This document shows positions 25,979-35,590 of a stretch of DNA of 64,000 bases, one piece after another. The translations under genes and the position numbers were made by a program. Position 1 is the first letter of the stretch, and every line of letters begins with the position of its first letter. Source of the stretch: Bacteroidota bacterium (GTDB lineage: Bacteria; Bacteroidota; Bacteroidia; Chitinophagales; Chitinophagaceae). The stretch lies in the NCBI GenBank assembly GCA_023424015.1, contig JAFAEM010000016.1, positions 114,876 through 178,875 on the forward strand. The letters are read 5' to 3'. The notes below the pieces were generated by a model. The model ran no database searches. It saw only the letters and a program-made list of their open reading frames with translations, and had not been told where the DNA came from.

Positions 25979-26932
25979 CTATTTCCACGCGCTGGCACTG
26001 TTCAACAGTTCCATACTTTCATTATCCAGTATCACCGCCGTCGCTTTGATTAGGGCGTCCATTTGTGAAAGACTGGTGGCACTGGCAATTGGCGCTGTTA
26101 CCGAAGGCCGGGCAATCAGCCAGGCTATCGCTACACTGGCTTGGGGGATATTATATTTTTTAGCTACCAAGTCCAAGGCATTTAGTATGCGAAAACCGCG
26201 CTCATTGAGATATTTTTTGTTGCTCTCCCCACGTAGACTTTTGGATGAGTCATCCGCCGACCGGTACTTACCAGTAAGAAAGCCCGCTGCAAGGGAATAA
26301 TAATTAATGACACCAAGCTGGTGATCAAGGCAGATCTTTTCTATCTCTTTTTCATAACCTTCACGTGCATATAAATTATACTCTGGCTGGAATGTTTCGT
26401 AGCGTGGCAGACCGCTTTTGTCACTGGCCTGCAGGGAGTCCAGCAGCCGCTGTGGAGATAGATTGGAGGCGCCGATATAGCGTACTTTCCCTTCGGCGAT
26501 AAGGCGCGCATAGGCAGAAAGAGTTTCCTCTACCGGCGTTATGCCATCATCCCAGTGTGTCTGATATAGGTCGATATGATCGACCTGCAGTCTTTTTAAT
26601 GAATCTTCGGCCTGTTTAAGTATGTGTACCTGTGAAATATCTTTCCTGCCCTGGCCCATATCGCTCCCAACTTTCGTAGCGATGATCACTTGATCCCTTT
26701 TTCCGCTTTTTTTCAGCCAGTTGCCGATGATTGTTTCCGATTCACCTCCTGTATGACCCGTCACCCAACGCGAATAGGAATTGGCCGTGTCAATAAGACT
26801 AAACCCCGCGTCTACGAACGCGTCCAGGATCTCAAACGATTTTTTTTCATCAATAGTCCATCCAAATACATTGGTGCCAAGTGCGAGCGGTGCTGTTTTC
26901 AGGGTAGATTTACCAAGGCTTCGGTTTTGCAT
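25979..26932 (-). CDS. Aldo/keto reductase
   Basis: 317 residues from the ATG at 26932 (MQNRSLGKSTLKTAPLALGT); an ATG at 26959 would add nine residues. The (beta/alpha)8 barrel shows the family motifs ALGTNVFGWT, FSLIDTANSYSR (catalytic Asp and Tyr), VIIATKVGSDMG (Lys), LQVDHIDLYQTHWDD (His) and IGASNLSPQRL, with an NADPH site near the C-terminus. It is a cytosolic NADPH-dependent reductase of aldehydes or sugars; substrate unknown. Confidence 0.95.
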   Translation of the reverse strand: MQNRSLGKSTLKTAPLALGTNVFGWTIDEKKSFEILDAFVDAGFSLIDTANSYSRWVTGHTGGESETIIGNWLKKSGKRDQVIIATKVGSDMGQGRKDISQVHILKQAEDSLKRLQVDHIDLYQTHWDDGITPVEETLSAYARLIAEGKVRYIGASNLSPQRLLDSLQASDKSGLPRYETFQPEYNLYAREGYEKEIEKICLDHQLGVINYYSLAAGFLTGKYRSADDSSKSLRGESNKKYLNERGFRILNALDLVAKKYNIPQASVAIAWLIARPSVTAPIASATSLSQMDALIKATAVILDNESMELLNSASAWK

Positions 26933-26988
26933 GCGGAAGTTTTTCTTATAACAGGCCATTAGCAGTTTTGTTCATCAGCTACCAATTT

Positions 26989-27372
26989 CTATTGCCTGGT
27001 ATTTATATCATTGTCTTCATTTTCCTCATCCACACTATAGGGATTGTTTTCTTCATCTTCTTCACCTATTTCTTCGTTATCATCGTCAAGTTCACTGTCT
27101 GGTACATCCAGGTCATTGCCACCGAAGCCGCTTCCTTCGTTTAATGGTTCCCCGTCTTCATCATATTGATCAAGCCTGGCGGCATCGAGATTTTGCTGAT
27201 CTCTTGTAACTGTTTTTTTTGCAGCGTCTGAGAGAGCTTTGCGTTCTTCCCCGGTCACGTTGTCCTGCGTGTCATTGGTCTCTTCGTTGTCAATACTATT
27301 ATCCCTTGGGGTATTCCCCTGGGTTTTGCCACCTGGTGCTCCAGGTTGGCCGGGTTTCTTTTTAGCTGTCAT
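26989..27372 (-). CDS. Acidic, probably disordered protein
   Basis: 127 residues from the ATG at 27372. The N-terminus is Lys/Gly/Pro-rich (AKKKPGQPGAPGG). The C-terminal half is almost entirely Asp, Glu and Asn (DDDNEEIGEEDEENNP and similar). No fold, signal or membrane segment is visible, so intrinsic disorder is likely. The function is unknown. It lies 11 bases after the FMN reductase gene, with a perfect -7 box in that gap. Confidence 0.75.
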   Translation of the reverse strand: MTAKKKPGQPGAPGGKTQGNTPRDNSIDNEETNDTQDNVTGEERKALSDAAKKTVTRDQQNLDAARLDQYDEDGEPLNEGSGFGGNDLDVPDSELDDDNEEIGEEDEENNPYSVDEENEDNDINTRQ

Positions 27373-27375
27373 GAT

Positions 27376-27383
27376 CAAATGTA
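27376..27383 (-). promoter_or_regulatory. -7 box in the 11-bp gap before the acidic-protein gene
   Basis: The minus strand reads TACATTTG, then ATC, then the ATG. It is a perfect TAnnTTTG match lying between the FMN reductase stop codon and the next start. It would give a leaderless transcript. Confidence 0.45.
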
Positions 27384-27962
27384 TTAAGATGTGTGTAATG
27401 TTAGGTTATGAAGTACCACCTGCCGCAGATTCTCCAGATTTTTTCTGATGATATCTTTTGTTTGCTCATCCTTGAGGATACCCAAACCGTCAAATTTTTC
27501 TTTTGCACCGGCAATAAGTACTTCAGGTTTGTACACAGGTTGCATATTTAAGAACTGGAATACGGAATGAAACGCCAGTTGCATTCTTGTCGTGCCCCAC
27601 ATACCAGTGGTTGCTCCCATCACCGACACCGGTTTTTTTAATAGTGGGGAATCTTCGCCCCTCGATGCCCAATCAATGGCATTTTTTAATCCGCCCGGTA
27701 TTGAGTAATTGTATTCTGGAGAAACGATCACAAGGGCATCTGCCTCTGCCAATTTATTCCTGAACCCTGCTACAATGGGTGGTCTTTCCTTGCTTGCGGG
27801 TATGTCGTAATCGGCATTGTAAAGTGGCAGGTCCTCAAATGACAAAATCTCCATCGATACATCTTCAGGCAATAGATCAACGACATTTTTGAGCACAAGG
27901 GTATTATAGGAATTCTTGCGCAGACTTCCCGAAATACCTGCAAAGTGTATATCTTTTTTCAT
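27384..27962 (-). CDS. NAD(P)H-dependent FMN reductase
   Basis: 192 residues of the flavodoxin-like FMN_red family. The phosphate-binding loop GISGSLRKNSYNT (about 9-21), the LPLYNADYD segment, and VIVSPEYNYSIPGGLKNAIDW (PEYN.S.PG.LKN.ID signature) are all present. It is cytosolic and reduces FMN, quinones or related acceptors with NAD(P)H. Full length. Confidence 0.95.
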   Translation of the reverse strand: MKKDIHFAGISGSLRKNSYNTLVLKNVVDLLPEDVSMEILSFEDLPLYNADYDIPASKERPPIVAGFRNKLAEADALVIVSPEYNYSIPGGLKNAIDWASRGEDSPLLKKPVSVMGATTGMWGTTRMQLAFHSVFQFLNMQPVYKPEVLIAGAKEKFDGLGILKDEQTKDIIRKNLENLRQVVLHNLTLHTS

Positions 27963-27989
27963 TGCTGGTTTTTTAATGTTGTCGAAAGC

Positions 27990-28154
27990 TTATTTTCTCA
28001 ATTTTGATACAATCATGATAATAACAACAACAACAAGGCCTACCAGGAAAAAAGCCCACCACATCCCGGCTTTAAAGATAGTTTCAACGGCTCCGCAACT
28101 ACTAAAGGCAAGAAGTGTGAAAAATAGTACAAATAAAAACGGTGCTAGTTTCAT
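27990..28154 (-). CDS. Small lipoprotein with one membrane helix (54 residues)
   Basis: An ATG at 28154 and TAA at 27990-27992 give 54 residues: a signal MKLAPFLFVLFFTLLAFSSC with the lipobox Cys at 20, a short linker GAVETIFKAGMWWA, then a hydrophobic helix (FFLVGLVVVVIIMIV) and a basic tail SKLRK. The pattern C-G-x-V...IFKAGMW resembles tiny Bacteroidota proteins often mislabelled as phosphatidate cytidylyltransferase, from memory. It is too short for many gene finders but has a clean start, signal and stop. Confidence 0.75.
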   Translation of the reverse strand: MKLAPFLFVLFFTLLAFSSCGAVETIFKAGMWWAFFLVGLVVVVIIMIVSKLRK

Positions 28155-28294
28155 GAGTTATTCTTTATCCTAAAAAATTCCAACTATTATACCATTTTGT
28201 TGAATTGGCAAACAGGAAAAAATAACCCCAGTGTTAAAAAATGTGTGAAACGGAAATGGAGGATCTGGGATTGACATATTGGAAAGCCAGATCT

Positions 28295-29248
28295 TCAGTT
28301 GCGAAATTCCTGGCTGATCATGAGACCATAAAATCCGCCGTCCAGTATACCGATGCCCAATCGACCGAAAGCAGGCTGAAGTATATTGGCACGGTGGCCG
28401 GGTGAGTTCATTAGATTATTGTGAGCAATTTCAAGCGTCTGGGCAAGTGCGAGATTTTCACCGGCTGCTGTGAATACTATATTTGCCGCACGCATGCGGT
28501 CGAAAGGAGTTTTTCCTTCAGGTGAGTTATGGGCAAAATATCCCCGGGCAAACATATCTTTTGAATGGGCTCTTGCCACCTGGGTCATCTCCGGATCGGC
28601 TTTTAAAGGTGGCAAGCCTTCTTTTGCACGTTCTTTGTTTACAAGTTCCAGCATTTTTATTTCGAGAAAGGGGCGAACCTGCGGCTTTTCAACAGTAAAA
28701 CCGAGCGGAACATTTCTGTTGGACGAAGGTTCCACCATCAGGCTGTTCATGGTATGTCGGACTGCTTCATCAAAAACAGGTGCAAGTTTTTTGTTGGCCC
28801 ATTCCGATTGCATGGCCAGGCTGGTAGCCCATCTGCTGTCACGAGTTTCGCTTGTAATGCTATTCCGCAATGGCAAAGCCAGCAGCAGCGCGGAAATGAT
28901 TATAGCTATGATCCATCCATTGATAGCTCCAGGTACAATGCCCAGAAACCTGTTGAGCCAGGTACGATGAGTTTGTTCTGGTAGCGCCCGTATAATAGCA
29001 GTTGTGATAACGCCGATCAAAACGCGTGCAATGATCAACGTTATGATAAATGATAATGGCAATAGCCAGACGCCAAGGTTTCCGACCCTGGCTAGGCCCA
29101 CAGCCGTATAGCTATAAAAAACATAAGCCAAAATAAAACTGCCCACCCAACCGACGAGGTCCAGTGAGCCAAACAGGAATCCCCGGCTTATTCCTCCCAG
29201 GACAGCTAACAGGAAAATAAAAATCAAAACCAGGTCAACCCAATTCAT
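28295..29248 (-). CDS. CvpA membrane domain fused to a CAP (SCP/PR-1) domain
   Basis: 317 residues from the ATG at 29248 (MNWVDLVLIFIFLLAVLGG); an upstream ATG at 29296 adds 16 atypical residues. Residues 1 to about 145 form the four-helix CvpA (colicin V production) domain, with GFLFGSLDLVGW and RFLGIVPGAINGWI. A linker leads to a C-terminal CAP domain: LVNKERAKEGLPPL, ARAHSKDMFARGYFAHNSP, AGENLALAQT and MNSPGHRANIL, which keeps the usual His/Glu cavity residues. The CAP domain should lie in the periplasm. The role of this fusion is unknown. Confidence 0.92.
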   Translation of the reverse strand: MNWVDLVLIFIFLLAVLGGISRGFLFGSLDLVGWVGSFILAYVFYSYTAVGLARVGNLGVWLLPLSFIITLIIARVLIGVITTAIIRALPEQTHRTWLNRFLGIVPGAINGWIIAIIISALLLALPLRNSITSETRDSRWATSLAMQSEWANKKLAPVFDEAVRHTMNSLMVEPSSNRNVPLGFTVEKPQVRPFLEIKMLELVNKERAKEGLPPLKADPEMTQVARAHSKDMFARGYFAHNSPEGKTPFDRMRAANIVFTAAGENLALAQTLEIAHNNLMNSPGHRANILQPAFGRLGIGILDGGFYGLMISQEFRN

Positions 29249-29575
29249 ACCAGGAAGTTTAAGTCGAAATGACAAAATACATGCCTGCGCCGGCAAGGCA
29301 TAATTAATGGTATTAAAACAAAGAAACTTGGGGGGAAAGTATTCGCGGTTTGTTAATATTATGCTGTTGATAACGATCGAAAGTTGTTAAGTATAAAGTC
29401 GTTAGGGACTTGTATTATGGGCAGTTCCCGGAAAATCTGCGTGAATTCGCGCTTTTTTCATCGTGGAAATCACTCCGCGAGTCGTGAAATTTCTGTCGTA
29501 AGAGATTAGTAATTACCGAAATAATTATTATTTTGTTTGACAAACCCCAACCATTGAAAGCCTGGTGTCCTCCTT
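29249..29575. other. Intergenic region between divergent genes
   Basis: 327 bases between the divergent CvpA-CAP and histidine-kinase genes. No reading frame, RNA gene or strong hairpin was seen. It must contain the promoters of both genes, but no perfect TAnnTTTG could be assigned. Confidence 0.5.
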
Positions 29576-30994
29576 ATGACCCATCTTTTCCAAATATTGC
29601 GGCCACGTCGCGAGAATCTTAAAACCGGCTATTCCAGGCTGGTTAATTTTCTGAATTCAAAAGCCAGGGTTTTACTTGCTGCATTGCATAGGGTCAAAAG
29701 AACCGGTGTTACTCCTTTTATGAATGATTATGATCGGAGCAGACTGGGCATTTTCAATTACCTGAATTTCTTTCAACTCATTTTCGGCGCTATCGTACCG
29801 CTATTGGGTATTTTTCAACCGGGAAATATTCCTCTCTCGGGCTGGTTACTCGCATGTATGCCGCCGTTCCTGAGTGGAGTGGTGCTTTTCCTCAACAGTC
29901 GTCACAGGTTCCAGGAAGCTTTGCTGGTGTATTTTATTTTCTACCCGCTCTTTACCTGCTTCTGTTATATCAACGGTATAAATTTCGGCATCGAGTTGTC
30001 TTTTATTTTATACGGTATCCTGGCCGTTTTCTTTATCCGCGATATAGGATATATGACATTTTCGATCAGTTTTTCAATGGTCAGTTATTTTATACTCGTT
30101 GTGGTATTAAAAAGATATCGCTATCACCTGGAGGAAATAAATTTCCTCGGTTACCTGGTGAATCAGGTGCTGATGATCATATATATTTTTTACGGACTGT
30201 ATCTTATCAAAAAGGAGAACACAAATTACCAGGTCAGTATGATGGCCAACAATGAGGTGCTTAAAAGAAACAACGAAGAGATACAAAAACAGGCGGAGGA
30301 ACTGGACCAGCTCAATTCTTTAAAAGATAAGCTGTTCTCCGTCATCGCACACGACCTTAAAGCTCCCATGTATGCGCTGCGTAACCTGTTTGAAGATATC
30401 CAGAAGCAGGATATGCCTGCTGAAGAAATAAAAGAACTGGTACCCGATATAAAAAATGATCTTAACTATACGGTGGGATTAATGGATAACCTCCTGCAAT
30501 GGGCCAAAAGCCAGATGCAGGCTTATACCATCAGGGCTGAAGCGCATAGTGTAAGGGAAATGATAGACGAGGTAACGCAGGTACTCTACCTGCAGGCCGA
30601 GGCCAAAAAGATACATATTGAAAATAAAGCAGCCAATGGCTATAATATCTGGGCCGACCGGGATATGATCAACCTGGTTTTACGAAATCTCATTTCAAAC
30701 GCGATCAAATTTTCGCCTTCAGGAGCTAGTATTTGCGTGGGTACATTCGACCAGCAAAAAGTAACCGAGATATATGTAAAGGATTCAGGCAAAGGAATTA
30801 CGGCCGAAGAAATGAAGAAAATCGGCACCCAGGAATTTTATTCAAGTAATGGTACTGCACACGAACAAGGTACCGGGCTGGGGTTAATGCTCTGCAAGGA
30901 GTTCCTGGCCAAAAACAACGGAAAACTACGTATACAAAGCGAGCCCGGAAAAGGCAGCGTGTTTTCTTTCACTCTTCCTAGGCCTGTATCATAA
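29576..30994 (+). CDS. Membrane sensor histidine kinase (orphan)
   Basis: 472 residues. About 60 residues precede six membrane helices (roughly 60-215). A coiled coil then leads to the HisKA domain with the phosphorylated His259 in VIAHDLKAPMYALRNL. The ATPase domain has the N box LVLRNLISNAIKFSP, G1 VKDSGKGI and G2 GTGLGLMLCKEFLAKN. There is no separate periplasmic sensor domain, so it may sense in or near the membrane. No response regulator is next to it. Confidence 0.94.
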   Translation: MTHLFQILRPRRENLKTGYSRLVNFLNSKARVLLAALHRVKRTGVTPFMNDYDRSRLGIFNYLNFFQLIFGAIVPLLGIFQPGNIPLSGWLLACMPPFLSGVVLFLNSRHRFQEALLVYFIFYPLFTCFCYINGINFGIELSFILYGILAVFFIRDIGYMTFSISFSMVSYFILVVVLKRYRYHLEEINFLGYLVNQVLMIIYIFYGLYLIKKENTNYQVSMMANNEVLKRNNEEIQKQAEELDQLNSLKDKLFSVIAHDLKAPMYALRNLFEDIQKQDMPAEEIKELVPDIKNDLNYTVGLMDNLLQWAKSQMQAYTIRAEAHSVREMIDEVTQVLYLQAEAKKIHIENKAANGYNIWADRDMINLVLRNLISNAIKFSPSGASICVGTFDQQKVTEIYVKDSGKGITAEEMKKIGTQEFYSSNGTAHEQGTGLGLMLCKEFLAKNNGKLRIQSEPGKGSVFSFTLPRPVS

Positions 30995-31174
30995 CCTGGC
31001 TTTCGCGCTATTTCGATGTACCCCACATCCAGGGTAGTATTTCCTTTTGCCTGCATTTTGGATTTTTCAGGGAAAATCATAGTTTTGTTACCTACTCTGC
31101 CTCAGCTATAATATTCCCAGGTGGGATTCCTGTAAAAGACCTTCTGTAAACTTTAATGAAGACCACTTTTTATT

Positions 31175-32212
31175 ATGGCGAGATCTCTACTCTTATTTAT
31201 TCTACAGGGGTTTATTATTGGTGCATTGCATGCACAGTCATTCACTGTCGATGACCTGGTTAACCTGTCAGCCCTGTCACCCAAAAAATTTGATAGCTAC
31301 ATGACGGGAAAGGGATACTTTTCCGGTGGCAGGCAATTGCAGGACGACGCGATGGCTTTTACTTTTTTCGAAAAGCAAAACCCCCAGCCCGAGGATTCTA
31401 TTTTCGAAAGCAGGAGAGTGGGGCTGTACAAAAAAGATGATCAGTATTGTTTTGCTTTTAATACTACATCACTGGCGGAATACCAGGATGGACTGCGCAA
31501 ACTGATGAACGGCGATTATTTTTATGGAGTTGAAAAAGATACCAGCCAGTCACCGCTTTTTTTCCAACGAAAGAATTTGCGCGTCTATGTCAGCACAATC
31601 GTAGAGGACGGAGTGCCGGTTTATAATTTCACCCTGAAGAAAAAGCAACTGCCTAACCTGGTCCACTTTGCGGAAGACCTGCTCAACTTCGAATCGCATG
31701 AATATCTCGTCAGTTATTTTGGAGAAGAAAATGTACAGCGCGATGTTTATTATTTTTCTGAAGACAAGGTGAAGAAGTGTTCGGTATTGTTTGGCAACAG
31801 TAACCGGCAGGTAGTATTTGTATGGGAAGACGAGAACAACCTTTGTGACCTGTCATACATCTTGATCAGCGGTATCATTCCCACCGAGAACGCCATACCC
31901 TTTAATGATAATATAAGTCGCAACAAGTGGCCATTCAAATGCGGAATTTATTCAGGAATGAGCATCCGCGATCTGCTTCAATTAAATGGCAATGATTTTA
32001 CATTCTACGGCTTTGATTCAGACTTTGCGCTGATGGTAGATCCTTCTAATACTGGTAATGTCGATTTCAAAAAAGTAGGGATCATGCTTTCCAGCCTCGA
32101 TGGCGCCAATCCTCCCTTGCTGAAAAGAGCAAAGGTAAGTGCTGAACAAGCAGTCGAGAATCGAATTGCCCTGCACGTTTTTTATATTATGCTCACACCT
32201 GAAGGCAAGTAG
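31175..32212 (+). CDS. Secreted protein of unknown function
   Basis: 345 residues. A signal peptide (MARSLLLFILQGFIIGALHA) is cleaved before QSFTVDDL. The mature part opens with VNLSALSPKKFDSYMTGKGY, a pattern seen in uncharacterised Bacteroidota exported proteins. It continues with beta-rich segments and no membrane helix or Cys. No catalytic motif was seen. It is 180 bases downstream of the histidine kinase on the same strand and may belong to its signalling context, but nothing proves this. Confidence 0.8.
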   Translation: MARSLLLFILQGFIIGALHAQSFTVDDLVNLSALSPKKFDSYMTGKGYFSGGRQLQDDAMAFTFFEKQNPQPEDSIFESRRVGLYKKDDQYCFAFNTTSLAEYQDGLRKLMNGDYFYGVEKDTSQSPLFFQRKNLRVYVSTIVEDGVPVYNFTLKKKQLPNLVHFAEDLLNFESHEYLVSYFGEENVQRDVYYFSEDKVKKCSVLFGNSNRQVVFVWEDENNLCDLSYILISGIIPTENAIPFNDNISRNKWPFKCGIYSGMSIRDLLQLNGNDFTFYGFDSDFALMVDPSNTGNVDFKKVGIMLSSLDGANPPLLKRAKVSAEQAVENRIALHVFYIMLTPEGK

Positions 32213-32674
32213 TTTGGAATTAGGGATTAACAATCAGGCAGGGTTCTCTTGACTTTGAGGCTACCTCCGGATACTAATTACAAATCATTGCTGTCCGGAA
32301 TAAATTTTGGATTGTTGTCAAAACCTTTGACCCGCGTGGCTTCTATGGATTTTGTTTTTACAGGGGCTTTGCTTTATTTTTTCTGGAGACTGTTCTCTCT
32401 TTGCTTGTCGTAGTTCAAATGTACCGATGTGCCAGGAAACCTCAGCGCCCACAGCGGACACCGGGAATGTAAGTATCATGTTCTGTTCTCCATGACAGAT
32501 CTTTTAACACGCAGAGGCCATTCGCTGAGCTCGCCGTACCCGCCGTGCTTTATAGTACAGCAAAGTTCCCCGGACAATAATGATTACAAATTCCCAACCC
32601 CAGATCAACCTTGTCTGGGGTCTCGTGACTATGAGTTTCCCCCTAATGCCCAATTACACATTCTCAATTCCAGA
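32213..32674. other. Intergenic region with two degenerate direct repeats and a hairpin
   Basis: 460 bases between convergent genes. No gene is supported. On the minus strand, GATCTGG.. TTG.GAAT.TGTAAT-type blocks occur at 32639-32676 and again at 32567-32605. A perfect 7-bp hairpin (CCCCAGA/TCTGGGG) spans 32598-32620 and might end gcvP transcription, although no T-run follows it. Confidence 0.5.
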
Positions 32675-35557
32675 TCAGTTAAGCTCCGCTTCCATATAAC
32701 TCTCCACGGGCTCGCAGGTGCAAATAAGGTTTCTGTCACCATGGGTATTATTCACCCTGCCTACAGAAGGCCAGAATTTGTTGAGTGTAACATAGTACAA
32801 AGGAAATGCGGCTGTTTGACGGTTATACGAATGGTTCCACTCGTCGGCCATTACCACCAGCTGGGTATGAGGCGCATTCTTTAAGGGATTGTCTTTTTTG
32901 TCTGAGCGGCCTTCTTCTATCTCTTTTATTTCAGCACGAATCGAAATCAATGCATTGCAAAATCTGTCGAGTTCTGCTTTGTCCTCGCTTTCTGTTGGTT
33001 CGATCATGATGGTGCCTGGTACAGGGAAGCTCATGGTAGGAGCGTGAAAACCATAGTCCATCAAGCGTTTGGCCACATCTTCGGCTTCAACTTCCGCGGA
33101 TTTTTTGAAGGGTCGCAGGTCGACGATAAATTCATGTGCACATTGACCATTGTGATTGGTATACAGGATGTCGAAACTGCCCGCCAGCCGGGCGCGCATA
33201 TAATTTGCATTTAGTATCGCGTATTCTGTAGCGGCTTTTACTCCCTTTGAGCCCAGCATGCGGATGTATCCGTAACTAATCAGCAGTATGCTTGCAGAGC
33301 CATAAGGTGCTGCAGAGACGGCACTGCTCTTAGACCCATCTTTTGATATCTCCACGTGTCCGGGAAGAAATGGTTCCAGGTGTCTTTTTACACAAATAGG
33401 GCCCATTCCGGGTCCGCCGCCACCATGCGGTATAGCAAAAGTTTTATGGAGGTTGAGGTGACATACATCCGCACCGATCAACCCCGGCGCTGTAAGACCG
33501 ACCTGGGCATTCATATTGGCTCCGTCCATGTACACTTGCCCACCGTGCTGGTGCACGATAGCAGTGATGTCTTTCACCGTTTCCTCATATACACCGTATG
33601 TACTGGGATAGGTGATCATGACACCTGCTAGGTTGGCACTATGATGTTCTGCTTTTGCTTTCAGGTCTTCTACATCGATATACCCATTCTCGAGTGCTTT
33701 TACTACCACCACTTTCATCCCGGCCATCACTGCGGAAGCAGGATTGGTGCCATGCGCGGAAATAGGGATCAACATAATATTGCGGTGATGATCACCCCGG
33801 CTTTCATGATATCCTTTGATTGTAAGCAGACCAGCATATTCTCCCTGCGCGCCACTGTTGGGTTGAAGACTGCAGGCATCAAACGCAGTTATTTCACAAA
33901 GGTATTTGCTTAGTTCACGAACGATGTACTGGTAGCCTTCAGCCTGGTCACGGGGTGCAAATGGATGCAGCCGCGCCCAGTGCGACCAGCTAAGAGGTAT
34001 CATTTCTGAAGCCGCGTTCAATTTCATCGTGCAGCTTCCCAGCGAGATCATGGAAGTGTTGAGGGAAAGATCTTTGTTTTCAAGCAACTTGATATAGCGC
34101 ATCATCTGACTTTCGCTGCGATGTGTATTGAAGACAGGATGGGTGAGATATGAAGAAACGCGTGACAGCGCTACTGGTATATGATGCAGTTCAATGTCTT
34201 CACTTATATCGAAAGCAACGGGGTCCTGGTCATTCTCAAAACAATTGATAAGATCATAGAGCTTTTCAACCGTAGTGGTTTCATCAAGTGAGATACCAAT
34301 ATGTGTTGCATCAATATACCTCAGGTTTATATTTTGCCGTTCGGCTTTTTCCCTGATCGCCTGCAGTTCATCTGTTTTAATTACAACGGTGTCAAAGAAA
34401 TTTTGTGACACAAGTTCAAATCCTCTTTGCTCGATACTTTCGGCTACTGTTTGCGTAAGCAGTGCGACCCTGCGGGCGATATTTTTCAACCCCTCCGGTC
34501 CGTGGTAGACTGCGTACATCGCGGCCATATTGGCGAGTAATGCTTGTGCAGTACAGATATTTGACGTGGCTTTTTCCCTTTTTATATGTTGTTCCCGTGT
34601 CTGCAACGCCATTCTAAGTGCACGGTTTCCATGCGCATCAACACTCACACCGATGATCCGGCCGGGTATATTTCTTTTGAATTCATCTTTTGCAGAGAAA
34701 AATGCAGCATGTGGTCCGCCATATCCCATGGGTACACCAAACCGTTGCGCTGATCCAACCGCTACATCAGCGCCGAGTTCGCCGGGAGGTGTCAGCAGGG
34801 TCAGTGCCAACAGATCAGTCGCCATGGCTACAAAGGCGCCTGCAGACTGTACCTTGGCAATAAAATCGCGATAATCTTCAATCGAACCATTATTGTTGGG
34901 ATACTGAACGATGGCGCCAAAAAAACTTCCATCGATATTTGCCTTGTTGTAATCACCTTCTACAATCTCAATTCCCACTGGGATCGCGCGGGTTATCAAA
35001 ACGTCTTTTGTTTGGGGGAAAATCTCAGTATCTACAAAAAATTTCGGCCTTTCAATATGATCCTGTTTATTGAGAAAATTGAAAAACATAGTCATGGCCT
35101 CCGCTGCAGCCGTTGCTTCATCAAGCAGTGATGCGTTGGCAATGGGTAAAGCAGTCAGATCGCTTACCATGGTTTGAAAGTTGAGCAGGCTTTCCAGTCG
35201 ACCCTGCGATATCTCTGCCTGGTAGGGAGTGTATTGTGTATACCATCCCGGGTTTTCAAAAATATTTCGGAGAATGACAGAAGGAGTTATCGTATCATAA
35301 TAACCCTGCCCGATATAGTTTGAATAAACCTTGTTGCGCAAAGAGATCTCCTTAATATGTTCGAGATATTCATGCTCACTCATGGCGGCTGGTATATTCA
35401 GTTCATGCTCCATCCGGATACTGGCGGGAACGGTTTGGTTCACCAATTCAGCAACGCTGGGAGCGCCGATCGCCCTGAGCATGTCTTTTGTGTCTTTTTC
35501 ATTGGGTCCGATATGACGCGGAATGAATTCGTTGGACTGTTGTTCGAAAAGGGTCAT
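32675..35557 (-). CDS. gcvP: Glycine dehydrogenase (decarboxylating), P protein
   Basis: 960 residues, the length of single-chain P proteins (E. coli 957). It begins EFIPRHIGPNEKDTKDML and includes the block AQRFGVPMGYGGPHAAFF. The PLP-binding region is NLHKTFAIPHGGGGPGMGP, with the Schiff-base Lys at 705. It decarboxylates glycine and loads the aminomethyl group on the H protein in the glycine cleavage system. The gcvT and gcvH genes are not nearby, which is common in Bacteroidota. Its upstream region contains the longest heptamer array. Confidence 0.98.
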   Translation of the reverse strand: MTLFEQQSNEFIPRHIGPNEKDTKDMLRAIGAPSVAELVNQTVPASIRMEHELNIPAAMSEHEYLEHIKEISLRNKVYSNYIGQGYYDTITPSVILRNIFENPGWYTQYTPYQAEISQGRLESLLNFQTMVSDLTALPIANASLLDEATAAAEAMTMFFNFLNKQDHIERPKFFVDTEIFPQTKDVLITRAIPVGIEIVEGDYNKANIDGSFFGAIVQYPNNNGSIEDYRDFIAKVQSAGAFVAMATDLLALTLLTPPGELGADVAVGSAQRFGVPMGYGGPHAAFFSAKDEFKRNIPGRIIGVSVDAHGNRALRMALQTREQHIKREKATSNICTAQALLANMAAMYAVYHGPEGLKNIARRVALLTQTVAESIEQRGFELVSQNFFDTVVIKTDELQAIREKAERQNINLRYIDATHIGISLDETTTVEKLYDLINCFENDQDPVAFDISEDIELHHIPVALSRVSSYLTHPVFNTHRSESQMMRYIKLLENKDLSLNTSMISLGSCTMKLNAASEMIPLSWSHWARLHPFAPRDQAEGYQYIVRELSKYLCEITAFDACSLQPNSGAQGEYAGLLTIKGYHESRGDHHRNIMLIPISAHGTNPASAVMAGMKVVVVKALENGYIDVEDLKAKAEHHSANLAGVMITYPSTYGVYEETVKDITAIVHQHGGQVYMDGANMNAQVGLTAPGLIGADVCHLNLHKTFAIPHGGGGPGMGPICVKRHLEPFLPGHVEISKDGSKSSAVSAAPYGSASILLISYGYIRMLGSKGVKAATEYAILNANYMRARLAGSFDILYTNHNGQCAHEFIVDLRPFKKSAEVEAEDVAKRLMDYGFHAPTMSFPVPGTIMIEPTESEDKAELDRFCNALISIRAEIKEIEEGRSDKKDNPLKNAPHTQLVVMADEWNHSYNRQTAAFPLYYVTLNKFWPSVGRVNNTHGDRNLICTCEPVESYMEAELN

Positions 35558-35590
35558 TGTTTGATATGTCGTTTAGTTCTGTAGATGATC

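Noticed and set aside
32429..32884. 151-residue plus-strand frame overlapping the gcvP 3' end
   Set aside because: No recognisable motif; it is largely the complement of gcvP codons and intergenic repeats.
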